A stretch of 64,000 nucleotides of DNA from Gallionella sp. (lineage in GTDB: Bacteria; Pseudomonadota; Gammaproteobacteria; Burkholderiales; Gallionellaceae). The notes under the pieces are model-generated. The model was not told where the DNA came from. It made no database searches and saw only the letters and a program-made list of their open reading frames with translations. Below, piece after piece: positions 44,427 through 51,998 of this stretch. The stretch is taken from assembly GCA_028687575.1 (NCBI GenBank), contig JAQTZW010000011.1, forward strand, positions 1 to 64,000. The letters run 5' to 3'. How positions within the stretch are numbered: the first letter of the stretch is position 1; each line of letters begins with the position of its first letter. The position numbers were made by a program, and so were the translations under genes.

Positions 44427-44545
44427 GGCTGGCTCCGTCTGTGTAGTCGCTGTGTAGCTATTGGTTAATTTGTAATGTTGTGTGATTCGATGTGGTGATT
44501 ATGGTATTCGTTTGCGTACCTGTCAACATATTTATTGGGGGTGTT
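44427..44545. promoter_or_regulatory. Divergent early/repressor promoter-operator region
   Basis: An AT-rich gap of 119 bp between the Ner-position gene (minus) and repressor (plus). CTGTGTAG occurs twice, 11 bp apart (44439-44446 and 44450-44457), one helical turn, as expected for a regulator binding site. Individual promoters are not certain. Confidence 0.55.
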
Positions 44546-44938
44546 ATGAGTACTATTGGATGCCGCCTACGGGAGGAGCGAGAACGGTTTGGCCTAAACC
44601 AAACTGACTTTGGCGCATTTGGCGGGGTGCAGAAGCAGGCTCAACTGAAATATGAAAAAGATGAGCGCCAGCCTGATGCGGCCTATCTTGCCGCCATTGC
44701 ATCAATGGGGGCGGACGTGCTTTACATCCTGACTGGTATGCGTAATGAAAACACTGCATTCAGCCCAACTGAACTCGCCTATTTAAGAAACTGCCGGGCT
44801 CTACCTACGTCAGAAGCAAGAGATGCAGGATTAAAAATGATCGTCAGTTTGCGAGAAGCCTATGGGATCAAGTGGGGCAGCGAAGAATCCAAACAACCAG
44901 AAACCCCTCGATTCCTAAATCCTAGCGACCCATCTTAA
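44546..44938 (+). CDS. Phage repressor-like XRE helix-turn-helix protein
   Basis: 130 residues from ATG 44546 with GGGGGTG upstream; an 18-residue upstream extension is hydrophobic and unlikely. The N-terminal HTH (LREERERFGLNQTDFGAFGGVQKQAQLKYEKDERQPD) and the motif GADVLYILTG are typical of temperate-phage repressors. It lacks a LexA-type peptidase domain, so induction would not be by RecA self-cleavage. It is divergent from the early operon, as c is from ner in Mu. Confidence 0.88.
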   Translation: MSTIGCRLREERERFGLNQTDFGAFGGVQKQAQLKYEKDERQPDAAYLAAIASMGADVLYILTGMRNENTAFSPTELAYLRNCRALPTSEARDAGLKMIVSLREAYGIKWGSEESKQPETPRFLNPSDPS

Positions 44939-44960
44939 AAATAAGCAGTTAAAGTGTCTC

Positions 44961-46004
44961 GTGCTGAAAATAGAAAGCGAACGCTGGTTTGATTTGCTGT
45001 TCGATGCAGCCATAGTTCCGCCTAATTTAAGCGTTTCATACGTTCCCGATCTCCGCTATTTGTTCTTGCAACGTATGGCAAATGAGTTGGAAGCCGCAGG
45101 GCTTCCTGTAGTTCGTCAGAAGCTTCCCGGCTTATTTAACAGAAAACATGCGAGCATCCTCAGCCGCACCCCTATTTCGCATCGGTCACCTGCAAAGTTG
45201 TTGGATGCAGATTTTTGTTACGGATATGGACTCGATAATTATTCATTTAGCGCAATCAATTATCTGGTTCTTCCCAAGCCGGTTAAGCCGTTCGATTTTG
45301 TAAAATCCTCAAACCGCCTAACGCTTGGTAATTTTGCAATTCGTATTGCGCGACCACCATCTGGCTTCTTTGTTGAGCCGCCGCCAGAATTGCTAGTCAC
45401 AGGAATTGCCGAGGTCGGCGGAACGAAAACCCATAGTTATATTGCGTGGCTTGGTGTGCAGTTCGATACCAATGCCATTGGTCCCGCAACATTGTCCGAC
45501 CTAGAGCTTCTTGATCCAGCGAACCTGTGGGAAACAACGCCTCGGTCAAACCACTCGCCTTATGTGTCACGGTTTGCCCAATACTTTTCCACATCCCCTT
45601 ATGGTCAAATGAGCGACGAGGAGGAAGCGAAAATGCGACTGGCACTAGGTTTTCCTGCCAAAGGTAACGCCGGGGTGCGGGAACAAATTCTTTACGAATC
45701 CACGAAAGAAATTTTCGGAAATGACAATGTAAAACGCAGATATCGAGGAAAGGAATTGTACGGATTGGAGCTTGATGTTTGGATACCATCTAGGCAGATT
45801 GCCTTTGAGTATCAGGGGGAGCAGCACTATCGACATGTGCGGCACTGGCATGGTGACGACGGATTAAATCAACAAAAGGCACGAGATCGAAAAAAGAAAG
45901 ACACATGCAAAGAACTTGGTATTCACCTGCTGTATTTCGATGTTGGTAGCGATCTAGATAAAAACTCGATCCTTGAAGTTTTGCGAAACCACTGGTTGAT
46001 TTAG
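44961..46004 (+). CDS. Candidate PD-(D/E)XK nuclease next to the repressor (cargo gene)
   Basis: 347 residues, GTG start 22 bp after the repressor stop. The N-terminal ~230 residues match nothing I recognise. Residues ~265-340 read as a Vsr/homing-endonuclease-like nuclease core: YGLELDVWIPSRQIAFEYQGEQHY, then a Lys/Arg-rich helix and LGIHLLYFD, with Asp ~272 and Glu ~283 in the usual spacing. The gene is visibly richer in A+T than its phage neighbours and ends at its own terminator, marks of a recently acquired moron. The position beside the repressor suits expression in the lysogen, for example as a defence or superinfection-exclusion factor. That role is inference. Confidence 0.75.
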   Translation: MLKIESERWFDLLFDAAIVPPNLSVSYVPDLRYLFLQRMANELEAAGLPVVRQKLPGLFNRKHASILSRTPISHRSPAKLLDADFCYGYGLDNYSFSAINYLVLPKPVKPFDFVKSSNRLTLGNFAIRIARPPSGFFVEPPPELLVTGIAEVGGTKTHSYIAWLGVQFDTNAIGPATLSDLELLDPANLWETTPRSNHSPYVSRFAQYFSTSPYGQMSDEEEAKMRLALGFPAKGNAGVREQILYESTKEIFGNDNVKRRYRGKELYGLELDVWIPSRQIAFEYQGEQHYRHVRHWHGDDGLNQQKARDRKKKDTCKELGIHLLYFDVGSDLDKNSILEVLRNHWLI

Positions 46005-46042
46005 CACTAAAAGAAAACCCCTCTATCCCAGCTTCCTGCGGA

Positions 46043-46065
46043 GCGGAACCCCTTCCGCCTTTTTT
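46043..46065 (+). terminator. Rho-independent terminator after the nuclease gene
   Basis: GCGGAA pairs with TTCCGC around CCCC, followed by CTTTTTT. It separates the lysogenic repressor-nuclease unit from the lysis-packaging block. Confidence 0.85.
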
Positions 46066-46115
46066 GACGTCCCGCGCGCGCGTAACCTCTCGTCATCACC
46101 TGACGGGAGGCCGCG

Positions 46116-46616
46116 ATGGCACGCAAGATCGAACGCATCATCATCCACTGTTCGGATTCTCCGAACGGTCGCAGTTTGTTCACCGGCAAGCTCGGCGACA
46201 AGAATTTCACCACCCCGCTGCAAGAAATCGACAACTGGCATCGTGAGCGCGGATTCAAGCGGCTCACTCAATGGCGAGAGCGGCAGGAGCCGCAACTCAC
46301 CAGTATCGGCTACCACTTTCTGATCTATACCGCAGGCGCGGTGGCGGGTGCGCGCCATGTCGATGAGATCGGCGCACACGCTCAAGGCTACAACGCCACA
46401 TCTATCGGCATCTGCCTAATCGGCAAAGACCTTTTCACTCAGGCGCAATGGGATGCCCTGCGCGAGCAGGTCAAGACGCTGCAAGCGCGCCACCCCGGCG
46501 CGCAGGTGGTCGGCCATCGCGACCTGCCGGGCGTCAGCAAGACCTGCCCGAATTTCGATGTCTCAACCTGGTTTGTCAATGACATGCAGCCAACACCAGA
46601 CAGGATTTTTAACTAA
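46116..46616 (+). CDS. Phage endolysin, N-acetylmuramoyl-L-alanine amidase
   Basis: 166 residues, zinc amidase_2/T7-lysozyme-like fold. Zinc ligands are visible in RIIIHCSDSP (His), VDEIGAHAQGYNATSIGICLIG and VSKTCPNFD (Cys). GYHFLIY and VVGHRDLPGV also fit. It lacks a signal peptide and so depends on the adjacent holin candidates. First gene of the plus-strand late block. Confidence 0.94.
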   Translation: MARKIERIIIHCSDSPNGRSLFTGKLGDKNFTTPLQEIDNWHRERGFKRLTQWRERQEPQLTSIGYHFLIYTAGAVAGARHVDEIGAHAQGYNATSIGICLIGKDLFTQAQWDALREQVKTLQARHPGAQVVGHRDLPGVSKTCPNFDVSTWFVNDMQPTPDRIFN

Positions 46617-46632
46617 ACGAAGGGGGAATGTC

Positions 46633-46815
46633 GTGAACGAGTACGTATTTCTGATGATTGCCGGGCTTCTTCTGGTGGCCATTCTGCTGGCTGTGATCGC
46701 GGTGCTGGTGCAGATGGACGGCGAGGGGCGCGGCAGAAAGGTAGCCGAGTGGCTGTTCATTGCAGCTTTTGCCCTGGTTGTGGTGGACACCGTGATTGTT
46801 CTGGCGGTGATGTGA
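46633..46815 (+). CDS. Small two-helix membrane protein (holin candidate)
   Basis: 60 residues from GTG 46633, which follows AGGGGGAA. Two hydrophobic helices (YVFLMIAGLLLVAILLAVIA and WLFIAAFALVVVDTVIVLAVM in part) flank a charged loop, a class II/III holin-like layout. Its stop overlaps the next ATG. Placed between endolysin and Rz. Confidence 0.75.
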   Translation: MNEYVFLMIAGLLLVAILLAVIAVLVQMDGEGRGRKVAEWLFIAAFALVVVDTVIVLAVM

Positions 46816-47069
46816 TGAGCGACCCTATACAAATGGCACTCTCCGAAGGGCGGGACGTGGTGGTGACGGTCAAACTGTGGTGGCGCTCACGCACTTTGAT
46901 GGTCAACGCGCTGGTGCTGGCGCTGGCTGCAGCCGAGGCGCAATTCGGGCTGTTGCAGCCCTATTTGCCCGGCAACGTCTATGCCTGGATCGCCTTCAGC
47001 CTGCCGGTGGTCAATGCCGTGCTGCGGGTGATCACGGTCGCGCCGCTGGTGGCTGCGGGGAATAAATGA
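46815..47069 (+). CDS. Second membrane protein of the lysis cassette (holin/antiholin candidate)
   Basis: 84 residues, ATG overlapping the previous stop. The amphipathic N-terminus is followed by two hydrophobic segments (MVNALVLALAAAEAQFGLL, YAWIAFSLPVVNAVLRVI). With the preceding gene it could form a holin-antiholin or two-component pinholin system. It overlaps Rz by 4 bp. Confidence 0.75.
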   Translation: MSDPIQMALSEGRDVVVTVKLWWRSRTLMVNALVLALAAAEAQFGLLQPYLPGNVYAWIAFSLPVVNAVLRVITVAPLVAAGNK

Positions 47070-47626
47070 TGCTGCTCAATCCTATCCCCACTCCTTACCG
47101 CCTGCTGGCTGTCCTGTTGCTGGCGCTGGCCTGCCTCGGCTTTGGCTACACGCAGGGCGTTAGCCGCGAATCTGATCGGCGCGATGCGTTGGAGCTTGTG
47201 CAGGTGCGCGCCGACCAGGCTGTTTTCGCGCAGGTGCTGGAGAGCGGCAAGCGTCACGCCGAGGCCGCGCTGGCCTGGCAGCGCAAGGCTGATGACTATT
47301 ACCAATCCTGGAAGGAGAAACTCAAAAATGCAGACGACACGCAACTATCTGAATGCCAAGCAACGGGTGAACCGGGGGCGCAACCGAGTGGCGTTCATGC
47401 TGCTGTGCTCAGCGGCACTTGGGTCGGCCTGTACAACTCCGCCTGGCTGCCCGAATTCGCCGCTGAAGGCGATCTCGGCAGAGCTGCGGCAGAAGTCGCA
47501 GAAGCCTATTCCGTTACGCCCCGCGAAGCCCTCGACAACATCGCCCTCAACGCCCGGCGCTGCGGCGACGACCGCAAGCGGCTCGACGAGCTGATAGATC
47601 ATCTGAACGAGATAGATGCGCGATGA
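47066..47626 (+). CDS. Rz-like inner-membrane spanin
   Basis: 186 residues. One N-terminal transmembrane segment (LLAVLLLALACLGFGYTQG) is followed by a periplasmic helical region (DQAVFAQVLESGKRHAEAALAWQRKADDYY), the i-spanin architecture that fuses inner and outer membranes at lysis. A separate lipoprotein frame (Rz1) lies wholly inside it in the +1 frame. Last step of the lysis cassette. Confidence 0.82.
   Translation: MMLLNPIPTPYRLLAVLLLALACLGFGYTQGVSRESDRRDALELVQVRADQAVFAQVLESGKRHAEAALAWQRKADDYYQSWKEKLKNADDTQLSECQATGEPGAQPSGVHAAVLSGTWVGLYNSAWLPEFAAEGDLGRAAAEVAEAYSVTPREALDNIALNARRCGDDRKRLDELIDHLNEIDAR
47328..47594 (+). CDS. Rz1-like outer-membrane spanin lipoprotein nested in Rz
   Basis: 88 residues in a different frame inside Rz. 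ATG 47328 has AAGGAG 10 nt upstream. A signal segment MLLCSAALGSAC ends in a lipobox Cys, and the mature part is Pro/Ser/Thr-rich. This is the lambda-like fully embedded Rz1 arrangement. Confidence 0.8.
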   Translation: MQTTRNYLNAKQRVNRGRNRVAFMLLCSAALGSACTTPPGCPNSPLKAISAELRQKSQKPIPLRPAKPSTTSPSTPGAAATTASGSTS

Positions 47627-47832
47627 CGGACCAGTGCGATAAGGCGCAGGAGTTCGAGGCGATGCATCGCGATATCGCGCAGCACACTCGGCGCGCGACG
47701 TTGCCCTATACCGGGCAATGCCACAACTGTGGCGACATTACCGGCGGCGGGCGCAGGTTCTGCGATGCGGATTGCCGCGACGATTACGAGAAGCGCATGA
47801 AATTGAAAGGGGCACATGCAAATTCAAATTAA
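47623..47832 (+). CDS. Small zinc-finger protein (TraR/DksA-like position)
   Basis: 69 residues. CHNCGDITGGGRRFCDADCRDDYEKRM contains a four-cysteine CxxC...CxxxC zinc site preceded by a helical region (ALVH-like polar helix AQEFEAMHRDIAQHTRR). Phages often carry TraR/DksA-like or zinc-ribbon proteins here. It overlaps Rz by 4 bp and the next gene by 17 bp. Confidence 0.8.
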   Translation: MTDQCDKAQEFEAMHRDIAQHTRRATLPYTGQCHNCGDITGGGRRFCDADCRDDYEKRMKLKGAHANSN

Positions 47833-48175
47833 CCTGTGGGAGCTGATCCTTGCGCTGGCCACGCTGATTGGCGTGTTTTCCTCGATGATCTGGCTGTTTG
47901 GCACGATTCTTGTCAAGCAGTTCAAAGCCTTGCTGGATACTCGTTTCAGCGCGATCCATGACGATGCAACAAAACGAGCAGAGGCCGACGCCAAGGTTGA
48001 TGCTCAGTTGCGTCAATTCGAGAAGGATTTCCTGACGTTTCAGCGCGACATACCGTTGCAGTACGTGCGTCGGGAAGACTACATACGCGGCCAGACGGTG
48101 ATCGAGTCGAAGCTGGACGCGGTTTATAGCAAGCTGGAGCTGGTGCAGATACAGGGGGCAAAACAACATGGTTGA
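47816..48175 (+). CDS. Membrane-anchored coiled-coil protein (Mu gp25/DUF2730-like)
   Basis: 119 residues. One N-terminal transmembrane helix (ELILALATLIGVFSSMIWLFG) is followed by a coiled coil ending in IESKLDAVYSKLELVQIQG. The position between the lysis genes and the small terminase matches Mu gene 25. Function unknown. Confidence 0.75.
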   Translation: MQIQINLWELILALATLIGVFSSMIWLFGTILVKQFKALLDTRFSAIHDDATKRAEADAKVDAQLRQFEKDFLTFQRDIPLQYVRREDYIRGQTVIESKLDAVYSKLELVQIQGAKQHG

Positions 48176-48479
48176 TCAAGAAAAAGTACGGCGCGAGAAC
48201 CTGCGCTGGTGGGTGATCCTGACGCTGTACAACGCCAGCCCGATGGGTGCGTATGAAGAGTTGGTGTTGGCCACGGTGCATGGGATGCTACCGGATTCCA
48301 GCGCGCTGGAAGTGCGGCGCACGCTGGACTATTTGTCTGACCGTGAACTGGTGAAGCTGATCAAGCAGCCTGACGGACGCTGGTTTGCAGACCTGACACG
48401 CCACGGCACTGATCTGGCCGAGTACACGGTGGATTGCGATCCTGGCATTGCACGCCCGGTCAAGTATTGGGGACAGTGA
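48168..48479 (+). CDS. Mu gp26-like winged-helix protein
   Basis: 103 residues. RRENLRWWVILTLYNASPMGAYEELVLATVHGM, followed by LEVRRTLDYLSDRELVKLI and a short wing (DGRWFADLT), fits a winged-helix DNA-binding protein in the gp26 place before the small terminase. It overlaps both neighbours by a few bases. Confidence 0.75.
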   Translation: MVDQEKVRRENLRWWVILTLYNASPMGAYEELVLATVHGMLPDSSALEVRRTLDYLSDRELVKLIKQPDGRWFADLTRHGTDLAEYTVDCDPGIARPVKYWGQ

Positions 48480-49006
48480 TGCCGCCGCGTTCGAAGATTG
48501 ACAAGTTGCCCAAAGAGGTCAAGCAGTGGCTGGACCGGGCGCTGATCGAAGGAAACTTCTCCGGCTATGAATTGCTGGAACAGGAGTTGGCGGAACGCGG
48601 TTACGCAATCGGCAAATCCAGCATCAATCGTTACGGTCAGGAGTTCGAGCAGCGCCTGCATGCTCTCAAGCTAGCCACTGAGCAAGCCAGGGCGATCAGC
48701 GAATCTGCGCCGGACCACGCCGGCGCAATGAACGATGCACTGATCCGCCTTGTGCAACAGAAAGCCTTTGACACCCTGCTGAAAATGGAAGAAGGCACTC
48801 CGATGAAGGATATCGGACTGATGGTCGCGCGCCTGTCGAATGCCACGGTGAATCAGAAGAAGTGGGCGGCTGAACATGAAGCGCGCGTGAGAGCCGAAGA
48901 GCGCGCCAAAGCAGCCGAGGCGATGGCCAGCACGGCCAAGGCCAACGGTGTGTCACCGGAAACCATCGCGATCATCCGGCGCGATGTGCTGGGGATGGCT
49001 GCCTGA
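48479..49006 (+). CDS. Terminase small subunit (Mu gp27/DUF3486-like)
   Basis: 175 residues from ATG 48479 (ATGA-type overlap with the previous stop). MPPRSKIDKLPKEVKQWLDRALIEGNFSGYELLEQELAERGY is the characteristic DUF3486 opening with its helix-turn-helix. The C-terminal half is helical. It is followed at once by the large terminase gene. Confidence 0.9.
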   Translation: MPPRSKIDKLPKEVKQWLDRALIEGNFSGYELLEQELAERGYAIGKSSINRYGQEFEQRLHALKLATEQARAISESAPDHAGAMNDALIRLVQQKAFDTLLKMEEGTPMKDIGLMVARLSNATVNQKKWAAEHEARVRAEERAKAAEAMASTAKANGVSPETIAIIRRDVLGMAA

Positions 49007-50415
49007 TGGGAAACGCCAAGATCATTCCGGCCAACAAGGACGGCATTTTCCTGCCGTATCAGCACGCATGGGTAGCCGATCAATCGCTGCTGAAGATGAT
49101 GGAAAAGGCGCGTCAAATTGGCCTATCCTGGTCTACTGCCTACGCCGCCGACGAACGCACGGCTGCGGTCGGCGCGCGCAATGATCAGTGGGTATCGAGC
49201 CGAGACGACTTGCAGGCACGGCTGTTCATCGAAGACTGCAAGATGTGGGCGAAGGTGCTCAATATGGCCGCCCGTGATTTGGGCGAAATCGTGATTGACG
49301 ATAAGTCGAAGATCACAGCGTATGTGCTGGAGTTCGCCTCGGGCCGCCGCATCCACTCCATGTCCAGCAACCCGGACGCGCAGGCTGGCAAACGCGGCGG
49401 GCGTGTGCTGGACGAGTTCGCACTGCACCCTGATCCGCGCAAGTTGTGGTCCATTGCCTATCCTGGCATCACCTGGGGCGGCTCGATGGAAGTCATTTCG
49501 ACGCATCGCGGCAGCCATAACTTTTTCAACCAGCTGATTCGGGAGGTGCGCGAAAACGGCAACCCGAAAGGGATCAGCCTGCACCGTGTCACGCTACAGG
49601 ACGCGCTGGATCAAGGTTTCCTCTACAAACTTCAGCAGTCGCTGCCGGCGCACGATACACGTCAGGAGATGGACGAGGCGGCTTACTTCGATTTTGTCCG
49701 TGCCGGCTGCGCCGACGAAGAGAGTTTTCAGCAGGAATACATGTGCCAACCCGCCGACGACGATGTCGCGTTCCTTGAATACGACCTGATCGCCAGCTGC
49801 GAGTATGCAGCCGGTGAAGAATGGGAGTACAGCTATGAGCAGCTCAAGGCGGCACGTGGCCGCTTGTATGCCGGACTGGATATTGGTCGAAAGAAGGATC
49901 TGACGGTGCTATGGGTGTTCGAGCTGCTGGGCGATGTGCTGTATACCCGCAAGCTCGTCGAGCTGAAGAATATGTCCAAGCCCGATCAGGAAAAGGTGTT
50001 GTGGCCAATCATGGCACTGATGGAGCGCACCTGTATAGACAACACCGGCCTCGGCATCGGCTGGTCAGACGACGCGCAGAAAAAGTTCGGCGAATACCGG
50101 GTCGAGGGCATCACCTTCACGCCGCGCGTCAAGGAAGCGTTGGCTTATCCGGTACGCGGCAAGATGCAGGACAAGAAAGTCCGCATCCCCTACCGCCCGG
50201 AAGTGCGCGCCGATCTGCGCGCGGTGACCAAGGTGACGACGGCGGCTGGCAACGTGAGGTTCACGGCGGAGCGCTCCGAGAACGGCCACGCAGACCGATT
50301 CTGGGCGAAGGCGCTGGGGATACATGCTGCGAGCAATCCTGTGGCGCCAATCGATTTCATTCCCGTGCCAAAGAGCAGCGGAACGGGCTTTAGCTTTGGA
50401 GGTGGTGCGTGGTAG
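49006..50415 (+). CDS. Terminase large subunit (Mu gp28-like)
   Basis: 469 residues. The ATPase part shows a Walker-like KARQIGLSWST near residue 30 and GKRGGRVLDEFALHPDP (Walker B region). The C-terminal RNaseH-like nuclease has GLDIGRKKDLTVLW and further acidic residues (CIDNTGLGIG). It packages phage DNA into heads from replicated transposed copies. The start overlaps the small subunit and its end overlaps the portal gene by 7 bp. Confidence 0.94.
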   Translation: MGNAKIIPANKDGIFLPYQHAWVADQSLLKMMEKARQIGLSWSTAYAADERTAAVGARNDQWVSSRDDLQARLFIEDCKMWAKVLNMAARDLGEIVIDDKSKITAYVLEFASGRRIHSMSSNPDAQAGKRGGRVLDEFALHPDPRKLWSIAYPGITWGGSMEVISTHRGSHNFFNQLIREVRENGNPKGISLHRVTLQDALDQGFLYKLQQSLPAHDTRQEMDEAAYFDFVRAGCADEESFQQEYMCQPADDDVAFLEYDLIASCEYAAGEEWEYSYEQLKAARGRLYAGLDIGRKKDLTVLWVFELLGDVLYTRKLVELKNMSKPDQEKVLWPIMALMERTCIDNTGLGIGWSDDAQKKFGEYRVEGITFTPRVKEALAYPVRGKMQDKKVRIPYRPEVRADLRAVTKVTTAAGNVRFTAERSENGHADRFWAKALGIHAASNPVAPIDFIPVPKSSGTGFSFGGGAW

Positions 50416-51998
50416 CGATTAAGGACTGGTTCGGAAAACTCATCAAGCGCGGCGATCTGGAAAAACCCCAAACCGCCGACGTGATCGGATTGCATCGCCA
50501 GTTCGCTACGCATCCTTCTCGCGGCCTGACTCCGGCATCGTTGGCCGAGATCATGCAACAGGCCGAGCTTGGCTACATCATCGCGCAGCATGATCTGTTC
50601 GCGGACATGGAGGAGAAGGACGCGCATATCTATGCCGAGATGGCCAAGCGCAAGCGCGCTTTGCTCGGTGTGGAGTGGGATATCGTTCCGCCGAAAAACG
50701 CCAGCGCCACCGAACGCAAACTGGCCGGATACGCCAAGGAGTTGATGCAGGATGTGCCGAATTTCGAGGACGTGATCCTGGATGCGCTGGACGGCATCGG
50801 CCACGGATTCAGCTGTCAGGAAATCGAGTGGCAGCGCCTCGGCAACGAGATTATGCCAGGCCGTCTGATCCATCGTCCGCAAGGCTGGTTCCAGACGGAC
50901 CGCGCCACGCGCAGCGAATTACGGCTGCGTGACAATTCGCCAGACGGGCAAGAACTGTGGCCATTCGGCTGGATCACGCATGTCCACAAGGCAAAAAGCG
51001 GCTACCTGTCCCGCGCTGGCCTGCACCGCGTGCTGGCTTGGCCATATCTTTTCAAGGCTTACTCAGTCGGAGATTTGGCGGAGTTTCTGGAGATCTACGG
51101 CCTGCCGTTACGCATCGGTAAATACGGCTCTGGCGCAGGAGAGCCGGAGAAGGCCAAGCTGCTGGAGGCGCTGGTGTCCATCGGCCATAACGCTGCCGGC
51201 ATCATCCCGGAAGGGATGTCCATCGAGTTTCAGGAAGCTGCGAAGGGTTCGCATACCCCATTCGAAGCGATGATTGCCTGGTGTGAGCGCAGTCAGAGCA
51301 AGGCGATCCTCGGCGGCACGCTGACCAGCCAGGCAGATGGAAAGAGCAGCACCAATGCGCTCGGCAACGTACACAACGAGGTGCGGCTGGATATTCTGCA
51401 GGCAGATGCCACGCAGCTGGCCGGCACATTCACCCGCGATCTGGTGTATCCGCTGCTGGTTCTGAATAAGGGCGGCATCAATGATCTGCGCCGCTGCCCT
51501 AAATTCGTGTTCAACACGCAACAAGGCGAGGATATCTCGGTATGGTCGGATGCGCTGCCGAAGCTAGTCGGCGTCGGTTTCCGCATCAAGGAAGAATGGG
51601 CCGCAGAGAAGCTCGGCATTCCACAGCCGGAGGAAGGCGATCGCGTCCTGAGTGTGGTGCCAGTCAATCAGCCGTCCGGTGCGCCTGCGGTTGCGGCCAA
51701 TACCTCCATCGCGACACTTTCGCAGGGCGGGTCGCCCGGTGGCGATCATCTGGACGATCTCGTCAACGAGGCGCTCAGAGACTGGGAAGCACCCATGCAG
51801 CCGATCATGGATGTGTTGCAGGCCGAGATGAATACGGCGGCAACCAACGGTGAGACGGCGGAGCAATTCATCGCGCGCCTTCCCGGACTGCTCGGCAAGA
51901 TGGATATGGACGCGCTGACCGAGCGCCTGACCAAGACAGCTTTCACCGCACGCATTGCCGGCGAGGCTGGTATTCAATCCGACGACGATGGCCGGTAA
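50409..51998 (+). CDS. Portal protein (Mu gp29, DUF935)
   Basis: 529 residues. MVAIKDWFGKLIKRG, HPSRGLTPASLAEIMQQAELG, MEEKDAHIYAEMAKRKRALLG and EIYGLPLRIGKYGSGA are DUF935 portal hallmarks. It forms the dodecameric DNA channel at the head vertex. GTG start overlapping the terminase. Confidence 0.95.
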   Translation: MVAIKDWFGKLIKRGDLEKPQTADVIGLHRQFATHPSRGLTPASLAEIMQQAELGYIIAQHDLFADMEEKDAHIYAEMAKRKRALLGVEWDIVPPKNASATERKLAGYAKELMQDVPNFEDVILDALDGIGHGFSCQEIEWQRLGNEIMPGRLIHRPQGWFQTDRATRSELRLRDNSPDGQELWPFGWITHVHKAKSGYLSRAGLHRVLAWPYLFKAYSVGDLAEFLEIYGLPLRIGKYGSGAGEPEKAKLLEALVSIGHNAAGIIPEGMSIEFQEAAKGSHTPFEAMIAWCERSQSKAILGGTLTSQADGKSSTNALGNVHNEVRLDILQADATQLAGTFTRDLVYPLLVLNKGGINDLRRCPKFVFNTQQGEDISVWSDALPKLVGVGFRIKEEWAAEKLGIPQPEEGDRVLSVVPVNQPSGAPAVAANTSIATLSQGGSPGGDHLDDLVNEALRDWEAPMQPIMDVLQAEMNTAATNGETAEQFIARLPGLLGKMDMDALTERLTKTAFTARIAGEAGIQSDDDGR

